A stretch of DNA of 63,379 nt from the NCBI GenBank assembly GCA_948560265.1, contig CAOXTD010000004.1, positions 43,395 to 106,773 on the forward strand. The letters are read 5' to 3'. Both the position numbers and the translations under genes were made by a program. Origin of the DNA: an uncultured Clostridia bacterium. GTDB lineage: Bacteria > Bacillota > Clostridia > TANB77 > CAG-508. Below the pieces are notes generated by a model that was given only the letters and a program-made list of their open reading frames with translations, was not told the DNA's origin and did not search any database. Positions 35,872 through 45,500 of this stretch are shown one piece after another; the stretch's first letter is position 1; each line of letters starts with the position of its first letter.

Positions 35872-37272
35872 CTACATCTTTTCTACTGTCATTCCTTCTT
35901 TTGTATCTTTTACACTATATCCTTTTTCTTTTAATTCATCGCGAATTTTATCAGACATAGCCCAATCTTTATTTTCTCTTGCTTGTTTTCTTTTTTCTAA
36001 TAATTCTGCAATTTCTTCTGGTAATTCTACATTTTTGGCTTCTTCTAAATATTGTTTACTATTTTCTAAATCTAATCCTAAAACCTTATCAAATTTTAAT
36101 AAAAGTTTTGCATATTGTTTTGATTTTTCTTGATTTCTAATAATTTCCCATACAATTCCCATAGCTGCTGGCATATTCAAGTCATCATTTATTGTTGCCA
36201 AAAATTTATCTTCATATTCCTTTATTTTTTCATCTGAAATCACTTCTGTTCCTTCTTGATGTTTCAAAAAGCCTTCTCTTAAACGGTTTAATGCTTTTTG
36301 TGTAGATAAAGCGGTATCAAATGTAAAATTTAATTTTGTACGATAATGTGCTGTAAAACAAAATAGTTTATATGCTAATGGCTCTATTCCTTTCTCTTGC
36401 AATTGGTCTAAAGTATAAGTATTTCCTAATGATTTGGACATTTTTCCACCATCTACTTGTAGGAATTCCACATGCATCCAACATTTTGCAGGAACCTTTC
36501 CTGTTAGCCCTTTACTTTGTGCAATTTCATTTTCATGATGTGTTGGAATATGGTCAATTCCACCTGTATGAATATCAAATTCATCACCTAAATATTTTCT
36601 TCCCATTGCACTACACTCAATGTGCCATCCTGGATAAGATAATCCCCAAGGACTTTCCCATTTCATAATATGTGTTTCTGGTGCTTTAATCCACAAAGCA
36701 AAGTCATATGGATTTCTTTTTTCCTCATCTACATCTACTCTTGCACCTGCAATTTGTTCATCAATATTTCTGTTAGATAATACTGGATATTTATCTAATT
36801 TTGAAATATCAAAATAGATACCTCTACTAGTTTCATATGCATATCCATTTTTTACTAATCCTTGTACGAATTCTAACATTTCTGGAATGTGCTCTGTTGC
36901 TTTAGCAATTGTTTCTGGTCTTTGTATTTGAAGTCTTTCCATATCTCTAAAGAAAATTTCTGTATAGTATTTTGCAATTTCATATGGGTCCTTATTTTCT
37001 TTTCTTGCAGCCTTTTCCATTTTGTCTTCGCCTTCATCTGCGTCTGACTCTAAGTGCCCCACATCAGTAATATTCATAACATGATTTAATTCGTATCCAT
37101 TGTATTGTAGTACTCTTCTTAGAGTGTCCATAAAAATATATGCCCTAAAGTTTCCAATATGGGCATAACTATACACGGTTGGCCCGCATGAATAAATGCG
37201 GACCGTATTTCCTTCTAATGGTTTAAATTCTCCCTTTTGTCTTGTTAGGGTATTATAAAATTGAATTGGCAT
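35872..37272 (-). CDS. cysS: Cysteinyl-tRNA synthetase
   Basis: The 466-residue class I synthetase charges tRNA-Cys. HIGH-type motif YSYAHIGNFRAY, zinc ligands starting with the Cys in SCGPTV and later WHIECSAMGRKYLG with HTGGIDHIPTHHENE, and KMSKSLGN are all present. The DALR domain follows. It lies 3 nt after the penicillin-binding protein gene, so the two are probably cotranscribed. Confidence 0.97.
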   Translation of the reverse strand: MPIQFYNTLTRQKGEFKPLEGNTVRIYSCGPTVYSYAHIGNFRAYIFMDTLRRVLQYNGYELNHVMNITDVGHLESDADEGEDKMEKAARKENKDPYEIAKYYTEIFFRDMERLQIQRPETIAKATEHIPEMLEFVQGLVKNGYAYETSRGIYFDISKLDKYPVLSNRNIDEQIAGARVDVDEEKRNPYDFALWIKAPETHIMKWESPWGLSYPGWHIECSAMGRKYLGDEFDIHTGGIDHIPTHHENEIAQSKGLTGKVPAKCWMHVEFLQVDGGKMSKSLGNTYTLDQLQEKGIEPLAYKLFCFTAHYRTKLNFTFDTALSTQKALNRLREGFLKHQEGTEVISDEKIKEYEDKFLATINDDLNMPAAMGIVWEIIRNQEKSKQYAKLLLKFDKVLGLDLENSKQYLEEAKNVELPEEIAELLEKRKQARENKDWAMSDKIRDELKEKGYSVKDTKEGMTVEKM

Positions 37273-37275
37273 AAA

Positions 37276-39951
37276 CTAATTTCCTCCCTCTGGCGTCGTT
37301 GTATTTCCACTTGGATTTGTTGTATTTTCTCCTGGACTAGTTGTATTTCCGCCTGGTGTAGTTGTTCCACCTGGATCTGTTGTTGTTATTTTATTTACTG
37401 TAATGGTAATCGCTACTCCCTTTTCTACTTTTGTTCCTGCTTCTAGACTTTGTGTTAATACTACTCCATTTGCTAATGTAGCATCATGACCTTCTATTAC
37501 TGTAATAGTAAGCCCTGCTAATAAGGCTCTTGCTTCTGTTTCAGTCTTGCCAACCACATTTTCTACCACCACTTTATTCGTTTCTTCATTATGTTTTGTA
37601 CACTTTTCAGTAGGAACACTATATTTATCTTTTCCTACTACTTTCCAACCTGCATTTTGCTCTTTTTCTGGTTTTTTAGCAAATACTTTTTCTTCTACCT
37701 CTGGGCAATATTGATTTGCTAATTTTCCTGTTTCTTTACAGATTTTTTCTGCTTCATGTCCATCACAAGTCTTTGGTAGATTATCCTCTGTAAAGTACTC
37801 TGTATAAGTGCTACCACAATTCTTTGTTGCTAGCTTTCCTGAAGTTCTACATACACTTCTCGTTACTACATTGTCTGGCTTTTTAAATCTAGCTGCTTTT
37901 TTATTTTTATGAACTGATTTCATAACATTCGCCCAAAGTTTTCTTGCATTACCAACATTGTATAATGGAATACTATTACTTTCTGGAAATCCATTCCATG
38001 TTGCTGCTGCATAATATGGTGTAATTCCGCAAAGCCATGTATCTCCATCATTTTCTGTTGTACCAGTTTTAGCTGCCACATCAAAATTCGCCATGTAACA
38101 TTCATTTGCTGTTCCTTGTGAGCCTGTTACAACATCCATCATAATTTGTTTTACAATATACGCATTTGCTGCTGAAATGACTCTATGTTTTTCTTGTTCT
38201 GGTTCTAGTACTGTTTCTCCATCAGAATTTACTAACTTGTTGTAAAAAGTAGGTTCAATATATACACCATCATTAGCAAGTGCTGCATATGCCGCTGCCA
38301 TTTGTAAAGTACTTGATGTACCATTTGCTCCACCAATTGCTAAAGATAAAACAGCATCATTTTCCATAGTATAAGTATCTAAACCAAAAGCATGTAAATA
38401 ATCAATAACTGTTTTAGCTCCAATATTCGAAAATATTTTGATATTAACAATATTAGAAGAAACCTCTATTGACTTTCTAACAGTGCATAATCCTTGATAT
38501 CCTCCTGCATTTTTTGGTCTATAACTTCTACCACCATTAACTCCTGCAAACTCAGTTGTTGTATCTTCATACACGGTAGAAGCTTGAATTACCTTTTCTT
38601 CTAATCCTGTTGAAACATTTGCTAAAGGTTTAATAGAAGAACCTGTTTGCCTTCCTGTCATAGCATAATTGTTATTTGTTCCTACATCACTACCAAAAGC
38701 ACCACCCATTGCTACTACTTTACCAGTTTTGAAATCAATAATTGTCATTCCTGCTTGTGTTTGAACTTTTTTGGTAACATTTTTCTTTCCATTGTTCCAT
38801 GTAGCAGTTCTTGACTCTACATAACTCTTTTTAGCCATTTCACTCACTACTGTTTTTTGTATAGCAGTATCTTGTGTTGTATATAATTTATATCCTCCAC
38901 CTCTAATAATATTAACTGCTTCTTTATAATCAATATCTTTTTGTTTTGCCAAGTCTTGTGCTGCTTCTCTAACTGCTTGTTCTACAAAATAAGAATTTGT
39001 GTTTTCAAAATCAAACTTTCCTTGCTTGAATTTAAAGCCCTTTTCTATTTTAGCTAATGCTTCATTATAAATTTTTTCAGCTTCTTCTGGGTTGTCACTA
39101 ATTTTATTTTGTTCTTTCATTAAATCTAATACAAATTTTGTTCTTACTTTAATTTTTTCTTTATTGTCTAGTTCTTCATTGTATGGATTATACGCATTAG
39201 GTGAATGGTTAATTCCTGCTAAAAAGCAAGATTCTGCCAAGTCTAAATCTTTTGCTGATTTTGCAAAATAATATTGTGCGCCATATTCCACACCACAAAG
39301 CTGACGTCCACCTATGAAAATGACATTTAAGTATTTTTCTAGAATTTCTTGCTTATTTAATATTTTTTCTAATTGATATGCTCTTGACATTTCACGGATT
39401 TTTCTCTCAATTCCTTCTTTACCACTTCCAGCATCATCCTTCATCAAGTTTTTTACCAATTGTTGAGTAATTGTACTTCCTCCACCAACACTAGAGCCAT
39501 CTGTTCTATGTAATAAATAACTAATTGTAGCTTTTCCTGTTCTTAAAATATCTACACCATCATGTTCATAAAATCTTTTATCTTCTATTACCACATAAGC
39601 ATCTGCTGTATATTTTCCCATTTCATCAAAAGGTACTATTTTTCTATTTGCATCTCCATCTGTTGCTGAAAGAACTGTAATTTGTTTACCTTTTGAGTCC
39701 AACACTACTGTATTTTCATTTGCAATTAGTTCTTCCCTTGTTAAAGTCCATTTATCACTTAGGAAAATTCCTGCTACAATTCCTACTCCTGTTAGCCCTG
39801 CTAAAACCATCAAAATAAAGCAAATTAAAATTGCCTTCTTAAGTTTAGAGTGCTTCTTTTTCCCTTTTTTCTTTCCTTCTTTTTTGCTCTTTGTTTGTTT
39901 CTCTGCTTTTATCTTATATTGCTTTGTTTTATCACTATCTTTGTTTCCCAT
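37276..39951 (-). CDS. Class A penicillin-binding protein (PBP1A-like) with PASTA domain
   Basis: The 891-residue bifunctional peptidoglycan synthase has a Lys-rich cytoplasmic start, a membrane anchor (AILICFILMVLAGLTGVGIV), a glycosyltransferase domain (IEDKRFYEHDGVD, GGSTITQQLVKNL, KILNKQEILEKYLN), a transpeptidase with TGSSIKPL (SxxK serine), SSN and KTGTTEND, a Cys-containing region (CRTSGKLATKNCG), one PASTA repeat (VVVENVVGKTETEARALL) and a Gly/Thr/Pro-rich tail. Acts outside the membrane in cell-wall growth. Leads the operon with cysS. Confidence 0.93.
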   Translation of the reverse strand: MGNKDSDKTKQYKIKAEKQTKSKKEGKKKGKKKHSKLKKAILICFILMVLAGLTGVGIVAGIFLSDKWTLTREELIANENTVVLDSKGKQITVLSATDGDANRKIVPFDEMGKYTADAYVVIEDKRFYEHDGVDILRTGKATISYLLHRTDGSSVGGGSTITQQLVKNLMKDDAGSGKEGIERKIREMSRAYQLEKILNKQEILEKYLNVIFIGGRQLCGVEYGAQYYFAKSAKDLDLAESCFLAGINHSPNAYNPYNEELDNKEKIKVRTKFVLDLMKEQNKISDNPEEAEKIYNEALAKIEKGFKFKQGKFDFENTNSYFVEQAVREAAQDLAKQKDIDYKEAVNIIRGGGYKLYTTQDTAIQKTVVSEMAKKSYVESRTATWNNGKKNVTKKVQTQAGMTIIDFKTGKVVAMGGAFGSDVGTNNNYAMTGRQTGSSIKPLANVSTGLEEKVIQASTVYEDTTTEFAGVNGGRSYRPKNAGGYQGLCTVRKSIEVSSNIVNIKIFSNIGAKTVIDYLHAFGLDTYTMENDAVLSLAIGGANGTSSTLQMAAAYAALANDGVYIEPTFYNKLVNSDGETVLEPEQEKHRVISAANAYIVKQIMMDVVTGSQGTANECYMANFDVAAKTGTTENDGDTWLCGITPYYAAATWNGFPESNSIPLYNVGNARKLWANVMKSVHKNKKAARFKKPDNVVTRSVCRTSGKLATKNCGSTYTEYFTEDNLPKTCDGHEAEKICKETGKLANQYCPEVEEKVFAKKPEKEQNAGWKVVGKDKYSVPTEKCTKHNEETNKVVVENVVGKTETEARALLAGLTITVIEGHDATLANGVVLTQSLEAGTKVEKGVAITITVNKITTTDPGGTTTPGGNTTSPGENTTNPSGNTTTPEGGN

Positions 39952-40122
39952 TAGGATGTCCTCCTATCCTTGTTAGATAATATACGATATTTCCAATTTT
40001 TTAGAACTGGCTAATTCGTTTTTTACACGGCTATTATATACTATATTCACTAAAATGAAAAGTATTTTAAGAAATTTTTAAGCTATTTCACTTACGGTTT
40101 TAAGACTTTTGTGTGTCATATA

Positions 40123-40162
40123 ACAAAAAATCACTATTTTCCATTGTAATAGTGATTTTTCT
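40123..40162. terminator. Bidirectional-type terminator after the TPM gene
   Basis: AAAAAATCACTATT and AATAGTGATTTTT pair around TTCCATTGT; the minus strand ends in TTTTTTG after the TPM stop at 40208. Confidence 0.75.
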
Positions 40163-40207
40163 TATCTAAATTTTATGAAAAAGCGATGTTAGTTACTTCT
40201 TAACTTG

Positions 40208-41005
40208 TTAAAAACTTCTTGAGCTTCCTCCTCCACCTGAGCGTCCTCCACCTCCGTGGAAACCTCCACCGCCAGAGAAGCCACCTCCATGAAAGCCTCC
40301 GCCTCCACCAAAGAAAATGAATGGTCCTCCTCTACCTCTAAAACGTATAGAAATGAAAATAAAGAAAAACATAACTAGCATATAAATCCCAATTTCTATT
40401 GACTGAAAACTAGTACCCTTTTGAACAGCTTTTTCTGATCCAGTAATGCTCACACCATATTCCTCTGCAACTTCCTTTAAGAAAGCGCTATACCCATTTC
40501 TAATTCCTTCATCAAAATTGTTATTTCTTAAATATGGAATAATATATTCATCTTGCATTCTTCCTGTTTTACCATCTGGAAGTTTTCCTTCTAGCCCATA
40601 CCCCACTTCTACACGAAATTCCCTATCTCCATAAGAACATAGTAAAAGCAGTCCATTGTCTTTATTTTTATCTCCAATTCCCCAACTATTAAATAGTTGA
40701 TACGCATAATCTTCAATACTCATTCCATCTAACGATTTTACTGTCACTACTACAATTTGAGCTCCTGTTTTTCTTTGAAGTTCTACATTTGTATCCATGA
40801 TATATTGCTTAGTCTCTCTTGTCAAAACTCCTGCATTGTCATTGACATAGAAATCTGATGTTGGACTTATTACGGCTGCAAACGTTACGCTTGTCATATT
40901 ACTCAAAATGAGAATGAATATTAGCAGAAAAAAGGCAAAATAAATTCTTTGCCTTTTCTTACTTTGATTTTTCATTTTATTTGTTTTCAAAACTTCTTTA
41001 ATCAA
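40208..41005 (-). CDS. TPM domain (YgcG-like) membrane protein with Gly-rich tail
   Basis: I start at TTG 41005: GGAGG lies 6 nt upstream and the start overlaps the end of the full LemA frame. The roughly 265-residue product has a signal-like segment (IYFAFFLLIFILILSNMTSV), a TPM domain (DFYVNDNAGVLTRETKQYI, GAQIVVVTVKSLDG, RVEVGYGLEGKLPDG), a membrane helix (IEIGIYMLVMFFFIFISI) and a Gly/Phe/His-rich C-terminus (GGGGGFHGGGFSGGGGFHGG). YgcG/LemA pairs are common. The function is poorly known; TPM domains can act in phosphatase or photosystem repair settings. Confidence 0.8.
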   Translation of the reverse strand: MIKEVLKTNKMKNQSKKRQRIYFAFFLLIFILILSNMTSVTFAAVISPTSDFYVNDNAGVLTRETKQYIMDTNVELQRKTGAQIVVVTVKSLDGMSIEDYAYQLFNSWGIGDKNKDNGLLLLCSYGDREFRVEVGYGLEGKLPDGKTGRMQDEYIIPYLRNNNFDEGIRNGYSAFLKEVAEEYGVSITGSEKAVQKGTSFQSIEIGIYMLVMFFFIFISIRFRGRGGPFIFFGGGGGFHGGGFSGGGGFHGGGGRSGGGGSSRSF

Positions 41006-41567
41006 AATTAACCTCCGGAACTTTATTACTTCCTTCTTCTGCTTCAAAGTATGGTTTCTTGTCGAAATTGAACATACCTGCAATGATACTTGCTGGAAAT
41101 TTACGAATACTTAAATTTTATTCTTTGACTGCCTCGTTATATTGTCTCCTTGCTTGGCTAATTCTATTCTCAGTTCCTGCTAATTCATCAGATAATTGCA
41201 TATAATTTTGAGAAGATTTTAAATCTGGATAATTTTCAACCACTACTAATAAACGATTTAAAGCATTAGTCAATTCTGTATTTGCATTTGATTTATCCTC
41301 TATCGTTTTTGCTCCTGCTAGTTTACTTCTTGCATCTGTTACAGAGTTAATAATATCTTGTTCTTGTTTTGCATATCCCTTTACTGTATTAACTAAATTT
41401 GGAATTAAATCTGCTCTTCTTTGTAATTGATTATCAATGTCTGCAAACTTCCCATCTACTTCTTCACTTTTTGTAAGTATTCCGTTATAAGTAGAAACTA
41501 CTGTAATTCCACCAATTAATAGAATGGCTGCAATTACAATCAAGGTAATTAAAAGTCCTTTTTTCAT
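40998..41567 (-). pseudogene. lemA: LemA family protein interrupted by an in-frame TAA
   Basis: The frame from ATG 41567 encodes an N-terminal membrane anchor (LLITLIVIAAILLIGGITVV) and LemA helical domain (GKFADIDNQLQRRADLIPNL, NRLLVVVENYPDLKS) up to EAVKE, then TAA at 41118-41120. The same frame continues beyond it with the standard LemA C-terminus: NLSIRKFPASIIAGMF, then KPYFEAEEGSNKVPE, stopping at 40998. A tyrosine is expected where TAA stands (TAT to TAA). This is either a fresh nonsense mutation, a sequence error, or a truncated but functional 149-residue form. The full frame would be 189 residues. The downstream TPM start overlaps its natural end. Confidence 0.75.
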
Positions 41568-41603
41568 AATTTTTTCCTTTCATTTTTTATTTTTCAATTA
41601 TCA

Positions 41604-41715
41604 CTATAAGAAAAGTGAAGACCGCGCAAGACGAGCTTGCGAGTGCCTTCCGTTGCTTTCTCTAATTTCATTTATAATCAAAAGCAACGGACAGCAAGGT
41701 CAAACGTTCTTATAG
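41604..41715. other. Structured intergenic element (possible ncRNA or small palindromic element)
   Basis: Outer inverted repeat CTATAAGAA/TTCTTATAG (41604-41612, 41707-41715) encloses two hairpins: CGCAAG-ACGAG-CTTGCG (41625-41641) and CCGTTGCTTT/AAAGCAACGG (41650-41690). It is GC-richer than its surroundings and lies between dnaJ and lemA. The fold is like a three-way junction. No T-tract on either strand, so a simple terminator is unlikely. I do not recognise the family. Confidence 0.45.
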
Positions 41716-41751
41716 CAATAATCAAAAACAAAATAATAATTTTATTAATGA

Positions 41752-42903
41752 TTATCCAAAAATCCCCTTTTTCTTTACTGGTGGCTGCTCATTCATGGTT
41801 TTAGCAAGCTGTAATAAAAGTTCACGTTGCTCATTAGTTAACTTCTTAGGTACTTGAACTTGAACTGTAAAGACAAAATCTCCTTGACCATTACCATTAA
41901 TAGCTTTAAAACCTTTATCTCGGATAATAAACTTTGTTCCTGTTTGTGTACTATCTGGTATCGTATACATTTCATCTGTTCCATCTACCATTGGAATACG
42001 AAGCTCTGAGCCTAATGTTGCTTGTGTAAAAGTAATTGGAATTTCGCAAAGTACATTATTTCCTCTTCTTGTATAAAGTTTATGTTTTTTAACATGAATA
42101 GTTAAGTATAAATCTCCTTTTGTTCCACCGTTTTCTCCTGGTTCACCTTCTCCACGTAATACAATCGTTTGATTATCATCCACTCCTGCTGGAATTTTAA
42201 CAGATAATCTTACTTGATTACGGACTGTACCTTTTCCTTTACAAGTTTCACAAGGTTCTTTAATAATCTTTCCTGTTCCATGGCAGTTTGTACAGGTTCT
42301 CATTGTTTGCATTTGCCCTAAAATAGTAGTCTGGATTTGTTTAATCTGACCACTACCATGACAAACACTACAAGTTTCTGGATGAGTTCCTGGTTTACTA
42401 CCTTCTCCATGACAAGTCTGGCAAGTTTCTTTACGATTAATAGTTACATATCTTTCTGTTCCTAAAAAAGATTCTTCAAAACTAATTTCTAAATCATATT
42501 GCAAATCAGTTCCCTTTTTAGGTCCATTTTGTCTGCTACCTCCTCGACCACCGCCAAAACCTCCTCCAAAGAAGGAAGAAAAGATATCTCCTAAATCTCC
42601 AAAGTCACTAAATCCATCAAAACCTGTGGAATATGTATAGGTACCATTTCCATATGGATTACCTCCACCAAAGCCTTGTGGTCCATCTGGTCCAAACTGG
42701 TCATACATTTTTCTTTTTTGGCTATCAGATAATGTTTCATATGCTTCATTTACTTCTTTGAACTTAGCTTCTGCTTCTGCCTTATTATCAGGATTAGCAT
42801 CTGGATGATATTTCTTTGCTAAGCGACGATAAGCTTTTTTTAACTCATCGTCACTTGCATTTTTATCTACACCAAGTACTTCGTAATAGTCTCTTTTAGA
42901 CAT
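41752..42903 (-). CDS. dnaJ: Chaperone protein DnaJ
   Basis: The 383-residue type I Hsp40 stimulates DnaK ATPase. J domain with HPD (AKKYHPDANPDNK, about residue 33), a Gly/Phe-rich linker (GGGFGGGRGGS), four zinc-binding CxxCxGxG repeats (CQTCHGEG, CSVCHGSG, CTNCHGTG, CETCKGKG) and the C-terminal substrate domain. Its ATG overlaps the dnaK stop by one base (TAATG). Last gene of the hrcA operon. Confidence 0.97.
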   Translation of the reverse strand: MSKRDYYEVLGVDKNASDDELKKAYRRLAKKYHPDANPDNKAEAEAKFKEVNEAYETLSDSQKRKMYDQFGPDGPQGFGGGNPYGNGTYTYSTGFDGFSDFGDLGDIFSSFFGGGFGGGRGGSRQNGPKKGTDLQYDLEISFEESFLGTERYVTINRKETCQTCHGEGSKPGTHPETCSVCHGSGQIKQIQTTILGQMQTMRTCTNCHGTGKIIKEPCETCKGKGTVRNQVRLSVKIPAGVDDNQTIVLRGEGEPGENGGTKGDLYLTIHVKKHKLYTRRGNNVLCEIPITFTQATLGSELRIPMVDGTDEMYTIPDSTQTGTKFIIRDKGFKAINGNGQGDFVFTVQVQVPKKLTNEQRELLLQLAKTMNEQPPVKKKGIFG

Positions 42904-44753
42904 TATTTATTCTCCTCATCTACCTTATACTCTGCGTCATGGATATCTCCATTTTCGTCAGTATGTGTTCCTTCTGTTCCTGCATCTCCACTTGCTGCAT
43001 TTGCATTATTAGCTTGTGCTGTTTGTTGATATAGTTTTTCTGAAATAGAATAGAATACTGTTGTTAGTTTTTCAGTCGCTGATTTAATAGCTTCTACATC
43101 AGAACCTTCTAATGCTTTTTTTACATTAGCAATTTCAGTTTCAGCTTTTGCTTTTTCTTCTCCACTGATTTTATCACCTAAATCATCTAATGTTTTTTGA
43201 CTGTTATATACTAAGCTTTCTGCATTGTTTCTAGCTTCAATTTCGTCTTTTCTCTTTTTATCTTCTGCTGCATGTGCTTCTGCATCTTTTACAGCTTTTT
43301 CAATATCTTCATCTGTTAAGTTTGTGCTTGCTGTAATAGCTACTTGTTGGCTATTTCCTGTTGCCATATCTTTTGCTGATACGTGTACAATACCATTAGC
43401 ATCAATATCAAAAGTTACTTCAATTTGTGGCACTCCACGTGGTGCTGCTGGAATTCCTGTTAATTGGAATCTTCCTAAAGTTTTGTTATCAGCTGCCATT
43501 TCACGTTCACCTTGTAATACGTGAATTTCTACACTTGTTTGACCATCTGCTGCTGTTGAGAATACTTGTGATTTTTTAGTTGGGATAGTTGTATTTCTTT
43601 CGATTAATTTTGTAGTAACTCCACCTAATGTTTCAATTCCAAGTGATAATGGTGTTACATCTAATAATACTAAGTCTTTAACATCTCCTGATAATACACC
43701 ACCTTGAATAGCTGCACCAATAGCAACACATTCATCTGGGTTAATTCCCTTGTCTGGTTCTTTTCCTGTAATTTTCTTAACTGCTTCTTGAACAGCTGGA
43801 ACTCTAGTAGAACCACCTACTAATAGGATTTTGTGTAAGTCATTTGCCGTAACTCCTGCATCTTTCATTGCTTTTTCTACTGGAATTTTTGTTGCTTCAA
43901 TTAAATCATTAATTAATTCTTCAAATTTTGCTCTTGTTAAAGTAATATCCATATGTTTTGGACCTGTAGCATCTGCTGTAATGAATGGTAAGTTAATTTG
44001 TGTTTGTTGCATTCCAGAAAGTTCAATTTTAGCTTTTTCTGCTGCTTCTTTTAATCTTTGCATTGCCATTTTATCAGTTGTTAAATCAATAGCATCTGAT
44101 TTTTTGAATTCTGCTACTAAGTAGTCAATAATTCTTTGGTCAAAGTCATCCCCACCAAGTTTTGTATTTCCATTAGTTGCTAATACTTCAAATACACCAT
44201 CACCAATGTCTAAGATAGATACGTCGAAAGTTCCTCCACCTAAGTCATATACCATGATTTTTTGGTCTTGGTCTTCTTTATCCATACCAAAAGCTAAAGC
44301 TGCTGCTGTTGGTTCATTGATAATTCTTAATACTTCTAATCCTGCAATTTTTCCAGCATCTTTTGTTGCTTGTCTTTGGCTATCGCTAAAGTAAGCAGGT
44401 ACTGTAATAACAGCTTGTGTTACAGGACTTCCTAAATAATTTTCTGCATCTGTTTTTAATTTTTGTAATGTCATTGCTGAAATTTCTTGTGGAGAGAATT
44501 CTTCTCCTTCAATTTTTACTTTTCTGTTTGTTCCCATATCTCTTTTAATAGAGATTACTGTGTTATCTGGATTAGTAACTGCTTGACGTTTTGCAATTTG
44601 TCCTACTAATCTTTCTCCATTTTTTGAAAATGCAACAACAGATGGAGTTGTTCTGTTTCCTTCTGCGTTAGGAATAACAACTGGTTCTCCTCCTTCCATT
44701 ACTGCTACACATGAGTTTGTTGTTCCTAAGTCAATTCCTATAATTTTTCCCAT
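42903..44753 (-). CDS. dnaK: Chaperone protein DnaK
   Basis: The 616-residue Hsp70 has an ATPase domain starting GKIIGIDLGTTNSCVAVM, DLGGGTFDVS and a substrate-binding domain (LLDVTPLSLGIETLGG), with an acidic C-terminus DAEYKVDEENK. I start at ATG 44753; the open frame reaches 44828 but those 25 codons lie in a REP-like repeat and have no homologous counterpart. It is preceded by AAAGGAAG. Confidence 0.97.
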   Translation of the reverse strand: MGKIIGIDLGTTNSCVAVMEGGEPVVIPNAEGNRTTPSVVAFSKNGERLVGQIAKRQAVTNPDNTVISIKRDMGTNRKVKIEGEEFSPQEISAMTLQKLKTDAENYLGSPVTQAVITVPAYFSDSQRQATKDAGKIAGLEVLRIINEPTAAALAFGMDKEDQDQKIMVYDLGGGTFDVSILDIGDGVFEVLATNGNTKLGGDDFDQRIIDYLVAEFKKSDAIDLTTDKMAMQRLKEAAEKAKIELSGMQQTQINLPFITADATGPKHMDITLTRAKFEELINDLIEATKIPVEKAMKDAGVTANDLHKILLVGGSTRVPAVQEAVKKITGKEPDKGINPDECVAIGAAIQGGVLSGDVKDLVLLDVTPLSLGIETLGGVTTKLIERNTTIPTKKSQVFSTAADGQTSVEIHVLQGEREMAADNKTLGRFQLTGIPAAPRGVPQIEVTFDIDANGIVHVSAKDMATGNSQQVAITASTNLTDEDIEKAVKDAEAHAAEDKKRKDEIEARNNAESLVYNSQKTLDDLGDKISGEEKAKAETEIANVKKALEGSDVEAIKSATEKLTTVFYSISEKLYQQTAQANNANAASGDAGTEGTHTDENGDIHDAEYKVDEENK

Positions 44754-44774
44754 AATCTTTTTACTTCCTTTCTT

Positions 44775-44829
44775 TGTCACTTTAGGGACGTTCCTTTTCC
44801 TGACAAACTTGTCAGATCGGGGACACACC
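44775..44829. repeat. REP-like element between grpE and dnaK (half unit)
   Basis: TTTAGGGACGTTCCTTTTCC, then TGACAAACTTGTCA (an inverted repeat), then GATCGGGGACACACC. It closely matches the left arm of the 52956-53083 palindrome. Confidence 0.65.
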
Positions 44830-44862
44830 TTAAAGCATTTATATATTTTAAAATTAAAATCA

Positions 44863-45375
44863 TTAATTAGCTACGACCACCATAGAATGGCGTATTACCT
44901 TATCACCTATCATATATCCTTTACGATATTCTTCTTTAATTTCTTTTTCTCCTAGGTTATCATCTTGTATTAAGCTTACTGCTTCATGAAGTTCGGGATC
45001 AAAAGTTTTTCCTACTGCTTCAATTTCTTTTACTCCATTTGCTGTTAATACATCTTTAAATTGTTTTAATACCAATTCTACTCCCTGTTTGTAATTTTCA
45101 TCTTCTGTTGGGCTAGATACTGCTTTTTCTAGATTATCTATGACTGGTAATAAACGAGAAATGACATCTCCCATTAAAGATTCATACATTCCTTCTTTTT
45201 CTTTTAGAGTTCTTTTTTTGTAATTGTCAAATTCTGCTGCTACTCTTTTCAGCCTATCATCTGTTTCATCCAACTGAATTTTTAAAGTTTCATTCTGTTT
45301 TTTAATTTCTATCACTTCATCAGCGTTTTCTATCATTTCTTCTTTTTCTTCTGTTAATTCTTCTTTTTCACTCAC
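44863..45375 (-). CDS. grpE: Nucleotide exchange factor GrpE
   Basis: The 170-residue protein has a long acidic N-terminal coiled coil (EELTEEKEEMIENADEVIEI) and a conserved core: FDNYKKRTLKEKEG, LPVIDNLEKAV, GVKEIEAVGKTFDPELHEAV and GYMIGDKVIRHSMVVVA. It releases ADP from DnaK. It lies between hrcA and dnaK. Confidence 0.96.
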   Translation of the reverse strand: MSEKEELTEEKEEMIENADEVIEIKKQNETLKIQLDETDDRLKRVAAEFDNYKKRTLKEKEGMYESLMGDVISRLLPVIDNLEKAVSSPTEDENYKQGVELVLKQFKDVLTANGVKEIEAVGKTFDPELHEAVSLIQDDNLGEKEIKEEYRKGYMIGDKVIRHSMVVVAN

Positions 45376-45398
45376 TCTTTTCTTCCCTCTCTTTCTTC

Positions 45399-45500
45399 GT
45401 GTCAGTTTAGGGACGTATTTTCAACCAACACTTTTTATTATTTATAATAAATTTTGTTTCCCTCAAAGCGTCAGTTAAAGATACGCCCCTAAACCAACAC
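45399..45500. repeat. REP-like inverted repeat between hrcA and grpE
   Basis: The left end GTGTCAGTTTAGGGACGTAT and the right end (read on the minus strand) GTGTTGGTTTAGGGGCGTAT are about 33-nt inverted arms differing mostly by transitions, so they can pair with G-U wobbles. The element abuts the hrcA stop codon. Confidence 0.65.

Noticed and set aside
40984..41083. An upstream extension of the TPM gene with in-frame CGG
   Set aside because: These codons lie in the lemA frame region and the TPM start at TTG 41005 has its own ribosome binding site, so the CGG is not translated in that frame.
44754..44828. N-terminal extension of DnaK
   Set aside because: It comes from the REP-like repeat and has no homologous counterpart; the standard start is at 44753.
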